From assembly GCA_014529385.2 (NCBI GenBank), contig CM043963.1, forward strand, positions 67,631,912-67,695,911: 64,000 nt of DNA, given 5' to 3'. This DNA is from Adiantum capillus-veneris (taxonomy: Eukaryota; Streptophyta; Polypodiopsida; Polypodiales; Pteridaceae). Shown here in pieces: positions 34,801 through 45,790 of this stretch. The translations under genes and the position numbers were made by a program. The notes under the pieces were generated by a model. It searched no databases, had not been told where the DNA came from, and saw only the letters and a program-made list of their open reading frames with translations. Within the stretch, counting starts at the first letter, position 1. Every line of letters starts with the position of its first letter.

Positions 34801-35535
34801 GCCCAATTCATATGTGATTAGGCTCATAGTTGAAATATGTACCATGCAAATTAAAGTTGTTGGATTAACTCCTTGTGAATCTATAGACAAAAAAGTGATA
34901 AAATCACGAGGATGAAGAGTAGAATACCTTTCACTTAGTGTTCAAAAAAAGTGCGTCTCTACTCAATGTTGAGCTTATTGAGAATCCAAACTCTCAACAA
35001 GCATGAAAGAGATTAGGAGAATTTTCACTTAGATTTTGGTAGATAACAATGTAAGTATGGCAAAAAGTATGATGAATTTGGAAAATTTTCCTATTTAGAA
35101 ACATGAAAAAGAGCTTTTTGTATAAATAACGCTTATGCTAAACATGACAAATGTTTAAGTGGCTTGTTAGTAGCATGTACAAAGATGAGCGTTGTTATAC
35201 TCATATGCATAGCAAAGGTTCATGTCACTCACACACAAAAGAGTCTCAAAAGATTTGTTACCTCAGTAGCATAAGCATGTATAAAGAGCATTGAGTTTAG
35301 TGGAATAAGAATGTAGAAAGCTAAGAATGGTTATAATAACATCAAAGGTCAATAAAGCTCACATAAATAAGAGGATTGAGTTTAATAGCACATAAATGCA
35401 ACTCCCATCAATGTGCTTTCCATCAATGTGCTAGTGCCTCATTTTTATATGGCACAAAGGGTGGCTACAAACAATCTAGAGGCCAAACTATAAAATAAAT
35501 AATGCTATTTCAAGTCCACCTTTTGAGAATGGGAC
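34801..35535. other. Non-coding, no supported feature
   Basis: AT-rich; no motif recognised. It ends where gypsy gag homology begins. Confidence 0.4.
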
Positions 35536-36300
35536 TTAAATAAATCCTAAAATTCTTAAATATGTGTTTTTTGGTCGTTGTGAATTGATGCGTGAAGCAA
35601 CCATGGTGTGATGGATTACTTCTCTAATAGAACCAGGCCATTGAGAGTTGATGTATTCGGCCATCTCTTCAAGTAATCCCGCACAAAATTGATGGCTTTG
35701 CTCAGTAAAGTCTTTATTTTGAAAGACAATAGCCTTGAGATGTAAATCCCAAAACTTGTCTACATACTTGTGGATAGACCCATGAGAGAAAAGCTTCAAG
35801 CTGCGTCATTCGGTAAGCACTTTGTCCTTCGCATCACTTGCAAGGAATTGCTTCATGATGGAAACTCGTAGAGTTTTCCATGTCTTTAGAGCTTCGCCAT
35901 TGCCACGAAGGCTAGCCCACCATTGACGAACTGTTTTATGAAAGTGCATAGCTACATGGCATAGCTTGGAGGATTCCGTGAAGCCCTCGTCTCCAAAGGC
36001 CGCATCAAATTTCTGGATGAAGGCCAACACTTTGTTAGTAGCACCAAAGGTGCCATCATAGGTGAGAAAAGACATACTCTTTCCTCCCTCCTTGAACTTC
36101 TTTAGCTTTTGTGACCTTCTCCATGCAGGGTATGATTTGCGATGTCCTTCCCTTCTGTATTCTCTAGGAGAATAGCCATAGCTTTCATCGGAAGAGAAGG
36201 AAGGTGAAGAAGGAGAAGAGAGTGACCTCTTCCTAGCCTTTTTATTTCTTTGTTTCCTCTCTTCCTTTTCCCATTTATTAGCTACTTAAGGACCTCTCTT
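35536..36300 (-). pseudogene. Gypsy gag, N-terminal and core part
   Basis: Minus strand, from the basic/Ser-rich N-terminal region (about 36300-36120) into the core (MSFLTYDGTFGATNKVL, QWWASLRGNGEALKTW, SIHKYVDKFWDL). It aligns throughout with the 46-53 kb copy. A small indel shifts the frame at 35800. Homology ends after VASRIN near 35570, before the zinc knuckle. It forms the 5' coding part of the 21554-37924 element. Confidence 0.82.
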
Positions 36301-36326
36301 CTTAAGCAACAAAAGAGAAATCAAAT

Positions 36327-36338
36327 GCTATGATACCA
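36327..36338 (-). other. Primer-binding site, tRNA-iMet type, one mismatch
   Basis: Minus strand TGGTATCATAGC, one base from the canonical TGGTATCAGAGC, 1 bp inside the 5' LTR. Confidence 0.8.
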
Positions 36339-36339
36339 A

Positions 36340-37924
36340 CGTAATGGAATTGTCCTAATTAACTTGAGAGTAGAAGAAATTAATGAGAGTACTTTTGAAT
36401 AATTACTTTGTGAGCATAGCGGGTGAGTATAATTGAAGACAACAACATAATCATAGCAATTAGTTAACTTGGCATGAACAATACTTTTGCAAGAGAGAGA
36501 ATTTACAGAACATGACAACAATTGAGGACCGGATTTATATGGAGCAAGTACCCCCTCCAATAGGAATTTGTATTATGACTTTTCCCATGAAGAGAGACTT
36601 GTTACATTACAATCTGTGTGCTCCTTATGACCTTGGTGATGCAATGAAGATGGAAAGCTTCATGCATCACAAGCATAACATAAACTTTGAAGAAAGCTTT
36701 AACGATCCCAAGCCTCAGTCTCAAGACCTCAAACACCTTCGAAGGTGGAGAGAGCTAGCAGGGAATGAGGGTAGGGAAGAGGAAGAAGAAACATTTTTCA
36801 TAGGAAAAGAATTAGTTCTTCATTTATCATAACTCTTCTTGCTAGCATACATAATAGCATAGTAATGAAGATGGAGAAGATGGCAAGCTTAAGCATTGAA
36901 GCATGGATCTTGGTTGGATTTACACTCCATAGCCAAGAGTGTTGGTGTAGGTTCTCAATCTCTACTTGCTTGGAGAAGGAGAGGGAGCTCTTGCACTTGC
37001 ACAATGCATAATGAGAGTGTGTGTGAGTGTGTGTGGGAGAGTATACCCCCTAAGTAACCCCCTAGCTTGTTTTGGTCGACCCCCCCATGTAGCTCATGCT
37101 TGAAGCTCATTGGACCCCTCCAAGCCTAGCCAATCACATGGAGGAGGCATTACAAGCAACAAGGGTAGCTTTGGGACAAGTGTCTCCCTTTCCCCTTTGA
37201 GAGAGAGGACTTGATAAATGCAAAAATAATTAATTAAATCTCCTAAATTATCATTGGACCCCTTGGGTGGCCAACCAATAGGCTTCAGGCACACCATGAG
37301 GGCAACATGAGGAGGAACTTGACCAGTGTCCCCTTTGCTTTCTTTGTACTAGGCATGCCTTGTGTGAGTGTGTGTGTGTGTCTTCTCTCTCATACCCCCT
37401 CATGTAGGGCTTGCCCCCTCCTTGTAGGGATTGAATTTTGACTTTTGACACCTCAAGCCCCTCAAGCCTAGGCCCAGTTCCCACCACAAGCTTGGCCCTT
37501 AAGTACTTCAAGCTTGGACTGGGTTCTCACCTCAAGTACATCCCTAGTATCTCAAGCATGTCAAGCACCTCAAGCATCTCAAGCACCTTAAACTTGGGCC
37601 GGGTTCCCACCTCAAGCACCTCAAGCTTGGGCCGGGTTCCCATCTCAAGTGCAGCCCTAGCTTACCTAAGGTCAAAGGACTTTTACACTAACTATTGGAT
37701 GTCTTCATTGAAGCTAACCCTAAGGTCTTATGATCCATTGGTTAGCCTTGCTCTTTGATAGACCATCTCTCATTTGGGTCCCTTTACCATTGGCCCCGTG
37801 ATGAAATAGATCTATAAACACATGTCTATAGCTTAACCCTTGTTCCCATTTATTCTCCCACATTAAATGATCAGTTTAATATGAGAAAATCATTTGGGTT
37901 GGTTAGATATTAGATTTTATGACA
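36340..37924 (-). repeat. 5' LTR of the nested-host gypsy element
   Basis: 1585 bp, related along its length to 21554-23096. The plus-strand left end reads CGTAATGG where the other LTR has TGTAATGG, a terminal mutation. About 60 extra bp near 37277-37350 account for most of the length difference. Confidence 0.83.
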
Positions 37925-38880
37925 ATATTTCCATCCCATTGAGCATGAACTCGGAAGTTAGTTGATCCGATGCTTTCTAGTTGGTGCGACTAAGGTCCCA
38001 AAACTGGCCCAGTTGATGGAGTCCTTTGTTGTTCATCTTTTTGGATACCCCTCTCCAGGTAGGGTTCAACAAGACGCTTCTCGCCTTAGAAAGCCAAGGG
38101 GACTTGTGAGACATCAAATTGTAGAAGTATTTAATTACCTCTCCCCACTCCAAGGTCTCCGTCGCTTTGTTGCACTTTCGAGCCAGCTCGCCAGTTAAGC
38201 CCCCAAGCTTCAAATTAGACCACCGAGGAGCAAGTAACTTGTCGTGTAGATTTAGCCCTTTCCATTGGCCACCTTGAGATTACATTTTGGCATTTTCCAT
38301 CATGGCCTTAGTCATCACAGTCCAAGCTTGCTCTTGCTTTGTGATTGCAGCCAGAAACTTGGCACACTGAGCCTTGCCTGAGTACTAGGGTTTGAAATTC
38401 AGAGACTACCTTGCCCCATCGGCCTCACTATGGCCTCCTAGATTGCCTATTGCCAAGGCAGTGAGTCTTTATTGTTTTTTCTCCATAGGAATCTCTCCAC
38501 TAATTTAAGGAACTCCTTCCATTTGCATTTGGCTATCTTGAGCAGCGGGCCATTGAGTGCTAAGTATGGGAGCATAAACGAGCTGATCACTTTCAATTTG
38601 CTCTCAAAAGGGAGGAGTACATACTACTACCTTCGTAACTTGCTCCTTATCTTATCCAACACCCAGAATATTTTCTTGTGGGATATATCCATCCCCAGAT
38701 GGGCTCCCAAGTGTCTAAACACTGCCCCTTTGGACACAATATCCCCAGACCACAATACCGGATTGAGCGAGTCATCTTTTAAACCATTTTCCCTACCGAA
38801 CGTTTATAAAAGTCACATCGAAGTCACTTATTAATAAATGACTAAAAGTGATTGTTCATATGCCTATATGCTTAAGTGGT
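37925..38880 (-). pseudogene. LINE RT C-terminal and post-RT region
   Basis: Minus strand from 38860 down: GAVFRHLGAHLGMDISHKKI then LDKIRSKLRR, two stops, and KLKVISSFMLPYLALNGPLL. This is the plant LINE pattern at the end of the RT (FRYLGxPLG, KLxxW, KLxVIxxVxxxxPxY). Further down, PWLSKARSVLLNPTW and NNKGLHQLGQFWDLSRT match the post-RT region before the zinc module. The fragment ends at the gypsy LTR; the expected zinc module is at 21553-21040. The catalytic RT core (YxDD) is absent: the copy is 5'-truncated at about 38880. Confidence 0.75.
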
Positions 38881-40385
38881 AGTGTCAAGGACTACATTTT
38901 TTTTGAACAGCCCATAACTATTGCCACACGCCTTCAAGATGCAAGCACAGGTGATTGCAACTAGAGAGATGTTTGAGGTTCGCATCTGCAAAAAATATCC
39001 CAACGCATCTTCGACCTGCCCCGGTTGTGCGTATCTAGAAATGAGTGCACTCCAAGAGATGACATCACGGAAAAGAAGCTCCTCAAGCACATTTGTGCTT
39101 TCTGAAGTAGACCACAATTGGCATACATGTTGACCAACGCAATGCCAAGCACCCCGTTTCATGAATTCTTTTGCCCATATCAGTGTCTTGCGTAGTGCCA
39201 CATGCCTTCAAAATTCACGCATAGTTAATTGCATTTGGAGAGATTTTCTCACTTCGCATCCTCTGAAAACAGCCTAGAGCTTCTTGGCCCTACCCCTGTT
39301 GGGCATATTGTGCAATCAAAACACTCGAAGAGGGCATCCCGGCGAGGAATTTCCTCACACTTTTGCTTTCCAAAGTAGATGACATTTGGCAGACATGTCG
39401 ACCAAGGCATTGCAAAGCCCGATGTTTTCTTTCATTAGCTCCTGACCAGCAATATGATCATGAATTCTTTTTCCCATATCAGTATCCTACGTTGTGCGAC
39501 ATGCCTTCAAGAGGAAACCATAGGTGGCTTCATCTGAGAGATATTCTCACCGCTAAAAATAGCCCAAAGCTTTCTCACCCTGCTCCTATTCGGCGTATCG
39601 CACATTAAGTGCATCCAAGTGTTGACATTCTAGACAAGAAGCTCCTCAAGCACTTTTTGTGCTTTCTGAAGTGCACCACACTTGGCATACATATGAACCA
39701 AGGATGTGTCAAGAACTACCATTTTTCCCAACATTCGTGACTATTATCATTGTGAATTCTTTTGCCAATTTTAGTGTCTTGCATAGTTACACACGCCTTC
39801 AAGATGCAAGCTTAGGTGATTGCACTTGGAGAGATGTCCCTCAGTTTGCATCTACTGAAAACAGCCTAAAGCTTCTTGGATTTGCCCCTGTTGGGCATAT
39901 CCGGAGATCAGTGCACTCCAAGCGTCGAGATTGCGAACAAGAATCTCCTTGAGCAACTTTCGTGCTTTTTGAAGAGCACCACGCCTGTCATACATGTGGA
40001 CCAAGGCAGTGCCAAGCACTACGTTTTTTTTTTAACAGCCCATAATTATTACCACACACCTTTATGATGCAAACATAGGTGATTGAAACTACATTTGCTG
40101 AAAACACCCCAAAGATTTTTGGCCTTGACCCTATTGGTCATATCTGGAAGTCAGTGGACTCCAAGAGACGATATTACAACGAGGAAGCTCCTCAAGAACT
40201 TTTGTGCTTTTTGAAGTAGACCACAATTGGCATACATGTTGACTAAGGTAGTGCCAAGCACCACATTTCATGAATTCTTATGTGTCTTGCATAGTGCCTA
40301 ATGCCTTCAAAATTCAAGAGTAGTTATTTGCATCTTGAGAGATGTCCTCACTTTGCATCCTTTGAAAACACCCAAGGGCTTCCCT
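38881..40385 (-). pseudogene. PLS-class PPR gene remnant
   Basis: Minus-strand pentatricopeptide-repeat sequence. Clear motifs at 39150-38900 are GIALVNMYANCGLLQKAQ and, one frame over, RDVISWSALISRYAQPGQV then ITCACILKACGN. The same roughly 100-codon block (three PPR motifs) recurs at about 39230, 39500, 39790 and 40080, as expected for P-L-S triplets. Intact PLS proteins bind organelle RNA, mostly for C-to-U editing or processing. Stops and frameshifts are frequent in every block. The array is cut at 40385 by a gypsy LTR and at 38880 by the LINE. No start codon or E/DYW domain is seen. Confidence 0.75.
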
Positions 40386-41616
40386 AAGGTGCTTGAATTG
40401 CTTGTCTTGTTTGATGACTAATGCGCTTGAGGTGCTTGTCGTGCTTGATGACTAAGGTGCCTGAGGTGCTTGTCATGCTTGATGACTAAGGTACTTTAGG
40501 TGATTGTCATACTTAATGAGGAAGGTGCTTGAGAAGCTTCCCATGCATGGGGGATAAGGTGCTTGAGTCAAAAAGAGACCCTACAAACTTAATGAGGAAG
40601 GTTCTTGAGAAGCTTCTCATGCATGGGGAGTAACGTGCTAAGTAAAAAAGAGACCCTAAAAAGGAGGCAAAAAGCCCCAAAATTAGGGGAATCTTTGACT
40701 TAACCTCCCACTCATCCAAAGGGCACCCATTTTCTGAAGCGGCACATAGGACAGATGTCAGACTCTTCCTATGCTTAGCCACATGGTGTGCTTGAATGCT
40801 ATTGGTTGGGCTGAAGAGGGGTCCAATGAGCTTCTAATTCCATCCAACAATTATCTAGATATTTTCAAGCTCTCTCTCTCTCTCTCTAAGGGGTAAGGAG
40901 GACACTTGTCCAAAGACTATCCATGTACTTGAATGCATGCTGCATGTGATTGTCTAAGGGGAGAGGGTTCCAATGAGCTTGAAGCATGTGGAAAGGCTAG
41001 AACTCACCCCAAGAAAGCAACGGGGTGCTGGGGGGTATACACCACACACACACACTCATTTTGTGGATCATTCTCACTTGGTGAAAGTTGAGGAACTCCA
41101 CCTCCTTCTCCAAGCTTGTGAGAAATGAGAGCCTACACCAACACTCTTGGCTATGGAATGTTTCTTCTTCCTCTTCCCTATCCTCATTCCCCGCTAGCTC
41201 TCTCCACCTTCGAAGGTGTTTGAGGCCTTGGGACTGAGGCTTGGGATAGTTAATGCTTTCTACAAATTTTATGTTATGTTTGTGATGCATGAAGCTTTCC
41301 ATCTTCATTGCAGCACCAGGTCACAAGGAACACAAAGATTGTATTGTACCAAGTCTCTCTTGATGGGAGAAACTAATACAAATGCCTATTGGAGTGGGGA
41401 CCGGCTCCGTATGAATCCGGTCCTCAACTGTTGTCATGTTCTCTAAACTCTCTCTCTTGCAAAAGTATTGTTCATGCCAAGTTAACTAAGTACCATGTTT
41501 ATGTTGCTACCATCAATTAAGTTCACCTGCTATGCTCACAAAGTAATCTCACAAAAGTGCTTCATCGAATTTCCTAATTCCACTACTCTCAAAGTTCATA
41601 GGCCATTTCCATTACA
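40386..41616 (+). repeat. 5'-truncated LTR
   Basis: About 1230 bp, the reverse complement of 21554 to about 22800, ending CCATTACA. It includes an inverted AGGTGCTTGAGG-type minisatellite (40390-40510), which coincides with the truncation point. Confidence 0.78.
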
Positions 41617-41617
41617 T

Positions 41618-41629
41618 TGGTATCAGAGC
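41618..41629 (+). other. Primer-binding site, tRNA-iMet
   Basis: TGGTATCAGAGC, 1 bp after the LTR. It is a perfect match to the common plant initiator-Met primer site and fixes the LTR end and the element's orientation. Confidence 0.92.
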
Positions 41630-42029
41630 ATTTGGTTTCTCTTTTCTTGCTTAAGAAGAGAGGTCCTTAAGTAGCCTATTAATGGTTGATTTTGTTAATT
41701 ATATTTGGGTAAGTGGGATTGGGATCTATTATCGATTTTTTGAGGCCACTATGTGGGATATGGTGGACACCTCAGGAGCTTTGGTCTTAATAACGGAGTT
41801 TCTTTAGACTTGCCTATGGCTTTACCATTATTGAGCCATACGAAGTCCGAAAAGAGATATCCCTCGGCAACTTCACTATGTTAGACTCACTCCACTACTC
41901 TCTATAATTAACCAATTCAAACTGTGGGTGTAGATACTTAAGTGCCTATTTTCAAAGGCTAAGAGGAGTAGAAACTAAGATTTTGAATTGCCAAAGCATA
42001 CACTAAGTAAAAACATAAGTTTAATTAGC

Positions 42030-43460
42030 ATGGCTCACAATAACCAAGAGAGTAGAATGAACATTGATAACTTTGATTTTGCACATGAAGGTGCTACTAC
42101 TGATACCCCCATGTTTGTTAATTATCTTGTCACTAGGTTGCAACAAGCTATGAGCAACCCCGCTTTGCAAGCCAAAGTTACTCAACAACTTCGTGCAAAT
42201 GGGATTTCCTTTCCTCTTTAAGAGGAGAGAGAGCTTAGGAGGCCTCTTGATGAGACCCCTAGAAGAAGACTCTCTCCCATATGAGAGTAGGTATCCAAAG
42301 ATCAAGAAAGTAATGAATCCCTAAATTCCTCCGAAGATGTGTCTCCACGAAGAAGGCTGACTAAACGATTGCCAACTCATCCCAAGAGGAAACGGTTAAC
42401 CCATAGTCCTTCGCCTTGTCACTCCAAAAGGGAAGAGAGGAAATAGAGGAAGAATAGGGCAAGAAAGAGGTCACCCTCTTCTCCTTTTTCTTCACTTTCC
42501 TCCTCTACCGATGAAAGCTATGGCTATTCTCCTAGAGAATACAAGAGGGGAGGACATGACAATTCTTACCCTGCATGGCGAAGGTCACAAAAGATAAATA
42601 AGTTCAAAGAGGGAGGAAAGAGTATCTCTTTTCTCACCTATGATGGCACCTTTGGTGCTACCGACAAAGTATTGGCCTTCATCCAACAACTTGATGCGGC
42701 CTTTGGAGACGAGGGCTTCACAGAGTCCTCCAAGATACGCCATGTAGCTATGCAGTTCCAACAATTTTATCGTCGATGGTGGGATAGCCTTCATGGCAAC
42801 GGAGAAGTCCCAAAGACATGGAAAAATCTAAGAGTTTCCATCATGAAGCAATTCCTTGCAAGCGATTCAAAGGAAAAAGTTCTCACCAAATGGCACAGTT
42901 TGAGGCTTCTCTCTCATGAGTCTATCCACAAATATGTGGACAAGTTTTGGGATTTGTATATGAAGGCTACTGTCTTTCAAAAGATAGACTTTGCTGAGCA
43001 AAAGCAACAATTCTGTGCGGGATTAACTGAAGAGTTGGCCGAGTATGTCAACTCTCAACGGCTTGGTTCTATCAGCAAAGTAATCCACCATACCATGGCT
43101 GCTTCGCGCATCAATTTCCAACAAGGGGCTAGACGAAATGTCAAGCCCATGGAAAATAAAGACAAAAGTTATGCAAAGGGAAAAATTAATGCCCAAAATT
43201 CTTCCCAAGGCATTCCAACAATAATCGGTCCAAGGAGAAAGGAGTTTACAAAGGTAAAAAAAACTCTCTCCTGAAGAGCTTGAAACTTTTCACAAGGATC
43301 ACAAATGTTTTAAGTGTGGGGAGCAAGGACATGGTTATCGTTCTTGCCCCAAAATAAATGCTTGCAATGAGACTCCTAGAGCTTCCATATCGAAGCTCCA
43401 AAAGAGGATGCTCATTGCAAATGATTACCTCTCTTCTATGCTTGGGGAAATGTAAGGGAG
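42030..43460 (+). pseudogene. Gypsy gag, broken
   Basis: ATG 42030 starts MAHNNQESRMNIDNFDFAHE, parallel to the gag start at 53070. The frame stops at 42219, then passes through a basic Ser/Arg-rich region with stops, and is open again at 42672-43274 (capsid core; FYRRWWDSLHGNGE, SIHKYVDKFWDLYMKAT). The zinc knuckle CFKCGEQGHGYRSC at about 43309 lies in another frame. It needs at least two frame changes to match the 46-53 kb copy. Gag would form the particle that packages element RNA. Confidence 0.82.
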
Positions 43461-43475
43461 CAGGATTCCTTCATC

Positions 43476-44108
43476 TTGTTTGACCCTGGTTCTTCTCACA
43501 ACTTCATATCAACGGAGTTGGCCACCAAGTTGGGCATTCAAGCTTTTGAGATGGGAGATGCTGTAACTGCTGATGCCGCTTTCAAGGGCCATCAAGCCTC
43601 CGTTACTCCCTTAATTGGGAAGTTGAGGCTTCATTTCCAAAGCTATGTCGACAAAGAAGACTTCTTTATCTCTCCTCTCCAACATGAGGATGCTATCCTA
43701 GGGGCACTATGGTTCAACCGCATGGCTACCAACATGAAGTTCCCTGAAAGGAGAATCTACTTCACCTACAGAGGAAAGAATATGTATATAGATGCTAATG
43801 AGTCTGGTTGTACTATACCACTTGTAAATCCTCTTGCCCTTGATAAATCAATGAAGAACTCAGTTTCTGGGTACATGATTTTTGTCAAAGAGTCCCTAAA
43901 AGGTCCTAATGTTTCATCAAAGGTGAATGGTGGGAATCAAGAGGAGTTAGACTTGTATAACTTTCTAAAAGGATTCCAAGATATGTTCATCAATGATATC
44001 CCTATGGACTTACCTCCAAAACGAGGAGATGATGACCATCTAATTGAGCTCCTATCAGGAAGCTCACCGCCTAACAAACCTCCTTATCAAATTTCCCAAG
44101 CTCAATAG
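43476..44108 (+). pseudogene. Gypsy protease region
   Basis: 210 codons. The active-site motif FDPGSSHNFIS lies at residues 2-12, with Pro where Ser or Thr is usual; other family copies show the same residue. LRLHFQSYVDKEDFFISPLQ and ILGALWFNRM follow, where the usual family form is ILGAPWF. The stop TAG at 44106 separates it from the RT. The protease would cleave the gag-pol precursor. Confidence 0.8.
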
Positions 44109-44117
44109 GAGGAGATC

Positions 44118-44775
44118 ATGAGGCAAGTACAAGAATTTATAGACAAAGGGATGGCGAGGCCTAGCTCCTCTCCCTTTTGTTCTATAGTCCTTTTAGTGCA
44201 AAAGAAAGATGGTACATACCGCATGTGTGTGGACTATCGTGCAGTAAACCATATCAGTATCAAAAACACATTTCCTGTACCTCGGGTAAAATATCTGTTT
44301 GATAAGCTACAAGGCTCTACCTACTTCAGTAGGATTGAACTTAAAAACGGATACCATCAAATAAGGATAGTGAATGAAGATATCCTAAAGACCGCGTTCC
44401 GTACAACATTTGGCCTTTATGAATATATTGTATTGCCTTTTGGCTTGACTAATGCACCAGCTACGTTCAATCGATTGATGGAGAAAATTTTTAGACCTTA
44501 CCGCAAATTCACTGGAGTGTTCTTTGATTATATCATCATCTACTCCAATTCCTTGGAGGAACACAAGCAACATCTCCAAGTTATCTTTCAAGCATTAAGG
44601 GAGAATAAGCTTTTCCTCAATTAAAAGAAAAGAAAAATTTTCCTTCAAGAGATTCAATAATTAGGTCATATCATCTCTAAAGATGTTATCCGTATGGATC
44701 CATCAAAGTTGGAGGTAATAAAAGCATGGCCTAATCCAAGGAATCTACACAAGCTAAGAACCTTTATTGGTATGT
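44118..44775 (+). pseudogene. Gypsy reverse transcriptase, catalytic residue lost
   Basis: RT palm and fingers: KKDGTYRMCVDYRAVN, FDKLQGSTYFSRIELKNGYH, LPFGLTNAPATFNRLM and FFDYIIIYS. The catalytic F-F-D-D box has its second Asp changed to Tyr, which would abolish polymerisation. It stops at 44622, continues out of frame through LGHII (about 44660) and MDPSKLEVIKAWP (44694), and ends at the element truncation point. Confidence 0.88.
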
Positions 44776-45114
44776 GTGCCACGCATGATGCACACATTAG
44801 TAAAAAACTTTTTCTTTTCACCATTTCTAGAATTGATACATTCTGGTTGCACATAATGTCTAAGCATCCAATTAAAAAGGGTGGTTGCATTTTTTGGGTG
44901 ATTGAGTGGGAACACTATCCCCCTCAACAAAGAAAATTTATCACCACATGCTCTCACAGACACCGATGTTTTTGAAGGCCTCCCTCACCTACTATAACAC
45001 CTTTAGAGTACATGCACAAGCACATCAAGGATGCAATAATTATCTCATGTGCCAAGGGAGCTCGTCCCAAGGGGCAAGAGCACCAATTGAGGTACTTAAT
45101 GATATGTACACCTC

Positions 45115-45167
45115 ATCTCTCTCTCTCTCTCTCCCCCCCCCCCCCCCTCTCTCTCTCTCTCTATCTC

Positions 45168-45198
<31 letters not shown>

Positions 45199-45230
45199 AT
45201 GTATATGTATGTGTGTGTGTGTGTGTGTAG
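45115..45230 (+). repeat. Compound (CT)(C)(TA)(GT) microsatellite
   Basis: CT and poly-C runs followed by TA and GT runs. ORFs that span it are low-complexity artefacts. Confidence 0.95.
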
Positions 45231-45790
45231 TAGGTTATTTGTTCTCTTATTGAATATGGGATTTTTGTCCCATGACATTTGGCACTTTTTGGGGTGCCCC
45301 CCTTTGGAACTCCATGGTCTCCATCAAATTGGTCACATATTCAATATCTTGCACTAAAAAGGAATTTGGAATTCAATTTGGGTCCCCTAAATCTATATTG
45401 GACCCTAATCTCAATGGCTGCAAACCCAACCTAGAATTTGGCCCTCAAGTCATTGAAATTTTTTATCCTTACTCTGCATTTACCCACCCTAGTGTCTTCA
45501 AAATCCATAGAATATGTTTGAGATCATAGTAAATTAACTATAACTTCATTTTTTAAAGCCCAAATCAGGTGTTGTGAAGCTCCATCTCTTTGAAAAAGCA
45601 TCACCTAAACTCCAAGCATCGATTTGGTTGCAAACTATCAAACTTTACACGAAAATCAAGCCTTTCAAAAGCCCATGCACTCAAGACATGACCCTCATAC
45701 TTGGGTGAAAAATCGATGGTATGCAAGAACACAAAATTGGATCCAACAAAGTAGACCTTGGATGCAGAGAACCTATATTCTATCATGTAG
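45231..45790. other. Non-coding, no supported feature
   Basis: About 560 bp between the microsatellite and the next LTR; no gene or repeat recognised. Confidence 0.45.

Larger units (their letters stand above)
21554..37924 (-). mobile_element. Ty3/gypsy element (minus) containing nested insertions
   Basis: Minus-strand gypsy element defined by two related TG...CA LTRs (21554-23096 as 3' LTR, 36340-37924 as 5' LTR), a primer-binding site next to the 5' LTR, gag sequence at 35536-36300 and integrase at 23456-25010. The gag end, protease, RT and RNase H are missing. The gap 25011-35535 holds a plus-strand LTR element, a minisatellite and unassigned DNA. Flanking 5-mers ATCTC and ATATT agree at only 3 of 5 positions. 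Support for one insertion comes from LINE coding sequence continuing across it. LTRs are roughly 90% alike, so the element is old. Confidence 0.75.
40386..44775 (+). mobile_element. Ty3/gypsy element (plus), truncated at both ends
   Basis: Same family as the two minus-strand copies. It begins inside the 5' LTR (about 370 bp missing) next to PPR sequence, then a perfect primer-binding site, gag, protease and most of the RT. It ends abruptly after TFIGMCA at about 44775, so RNase H, integrase and the 3' LTR are lost. Frameshifts and stops are frequent. Confidence 0.85.
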
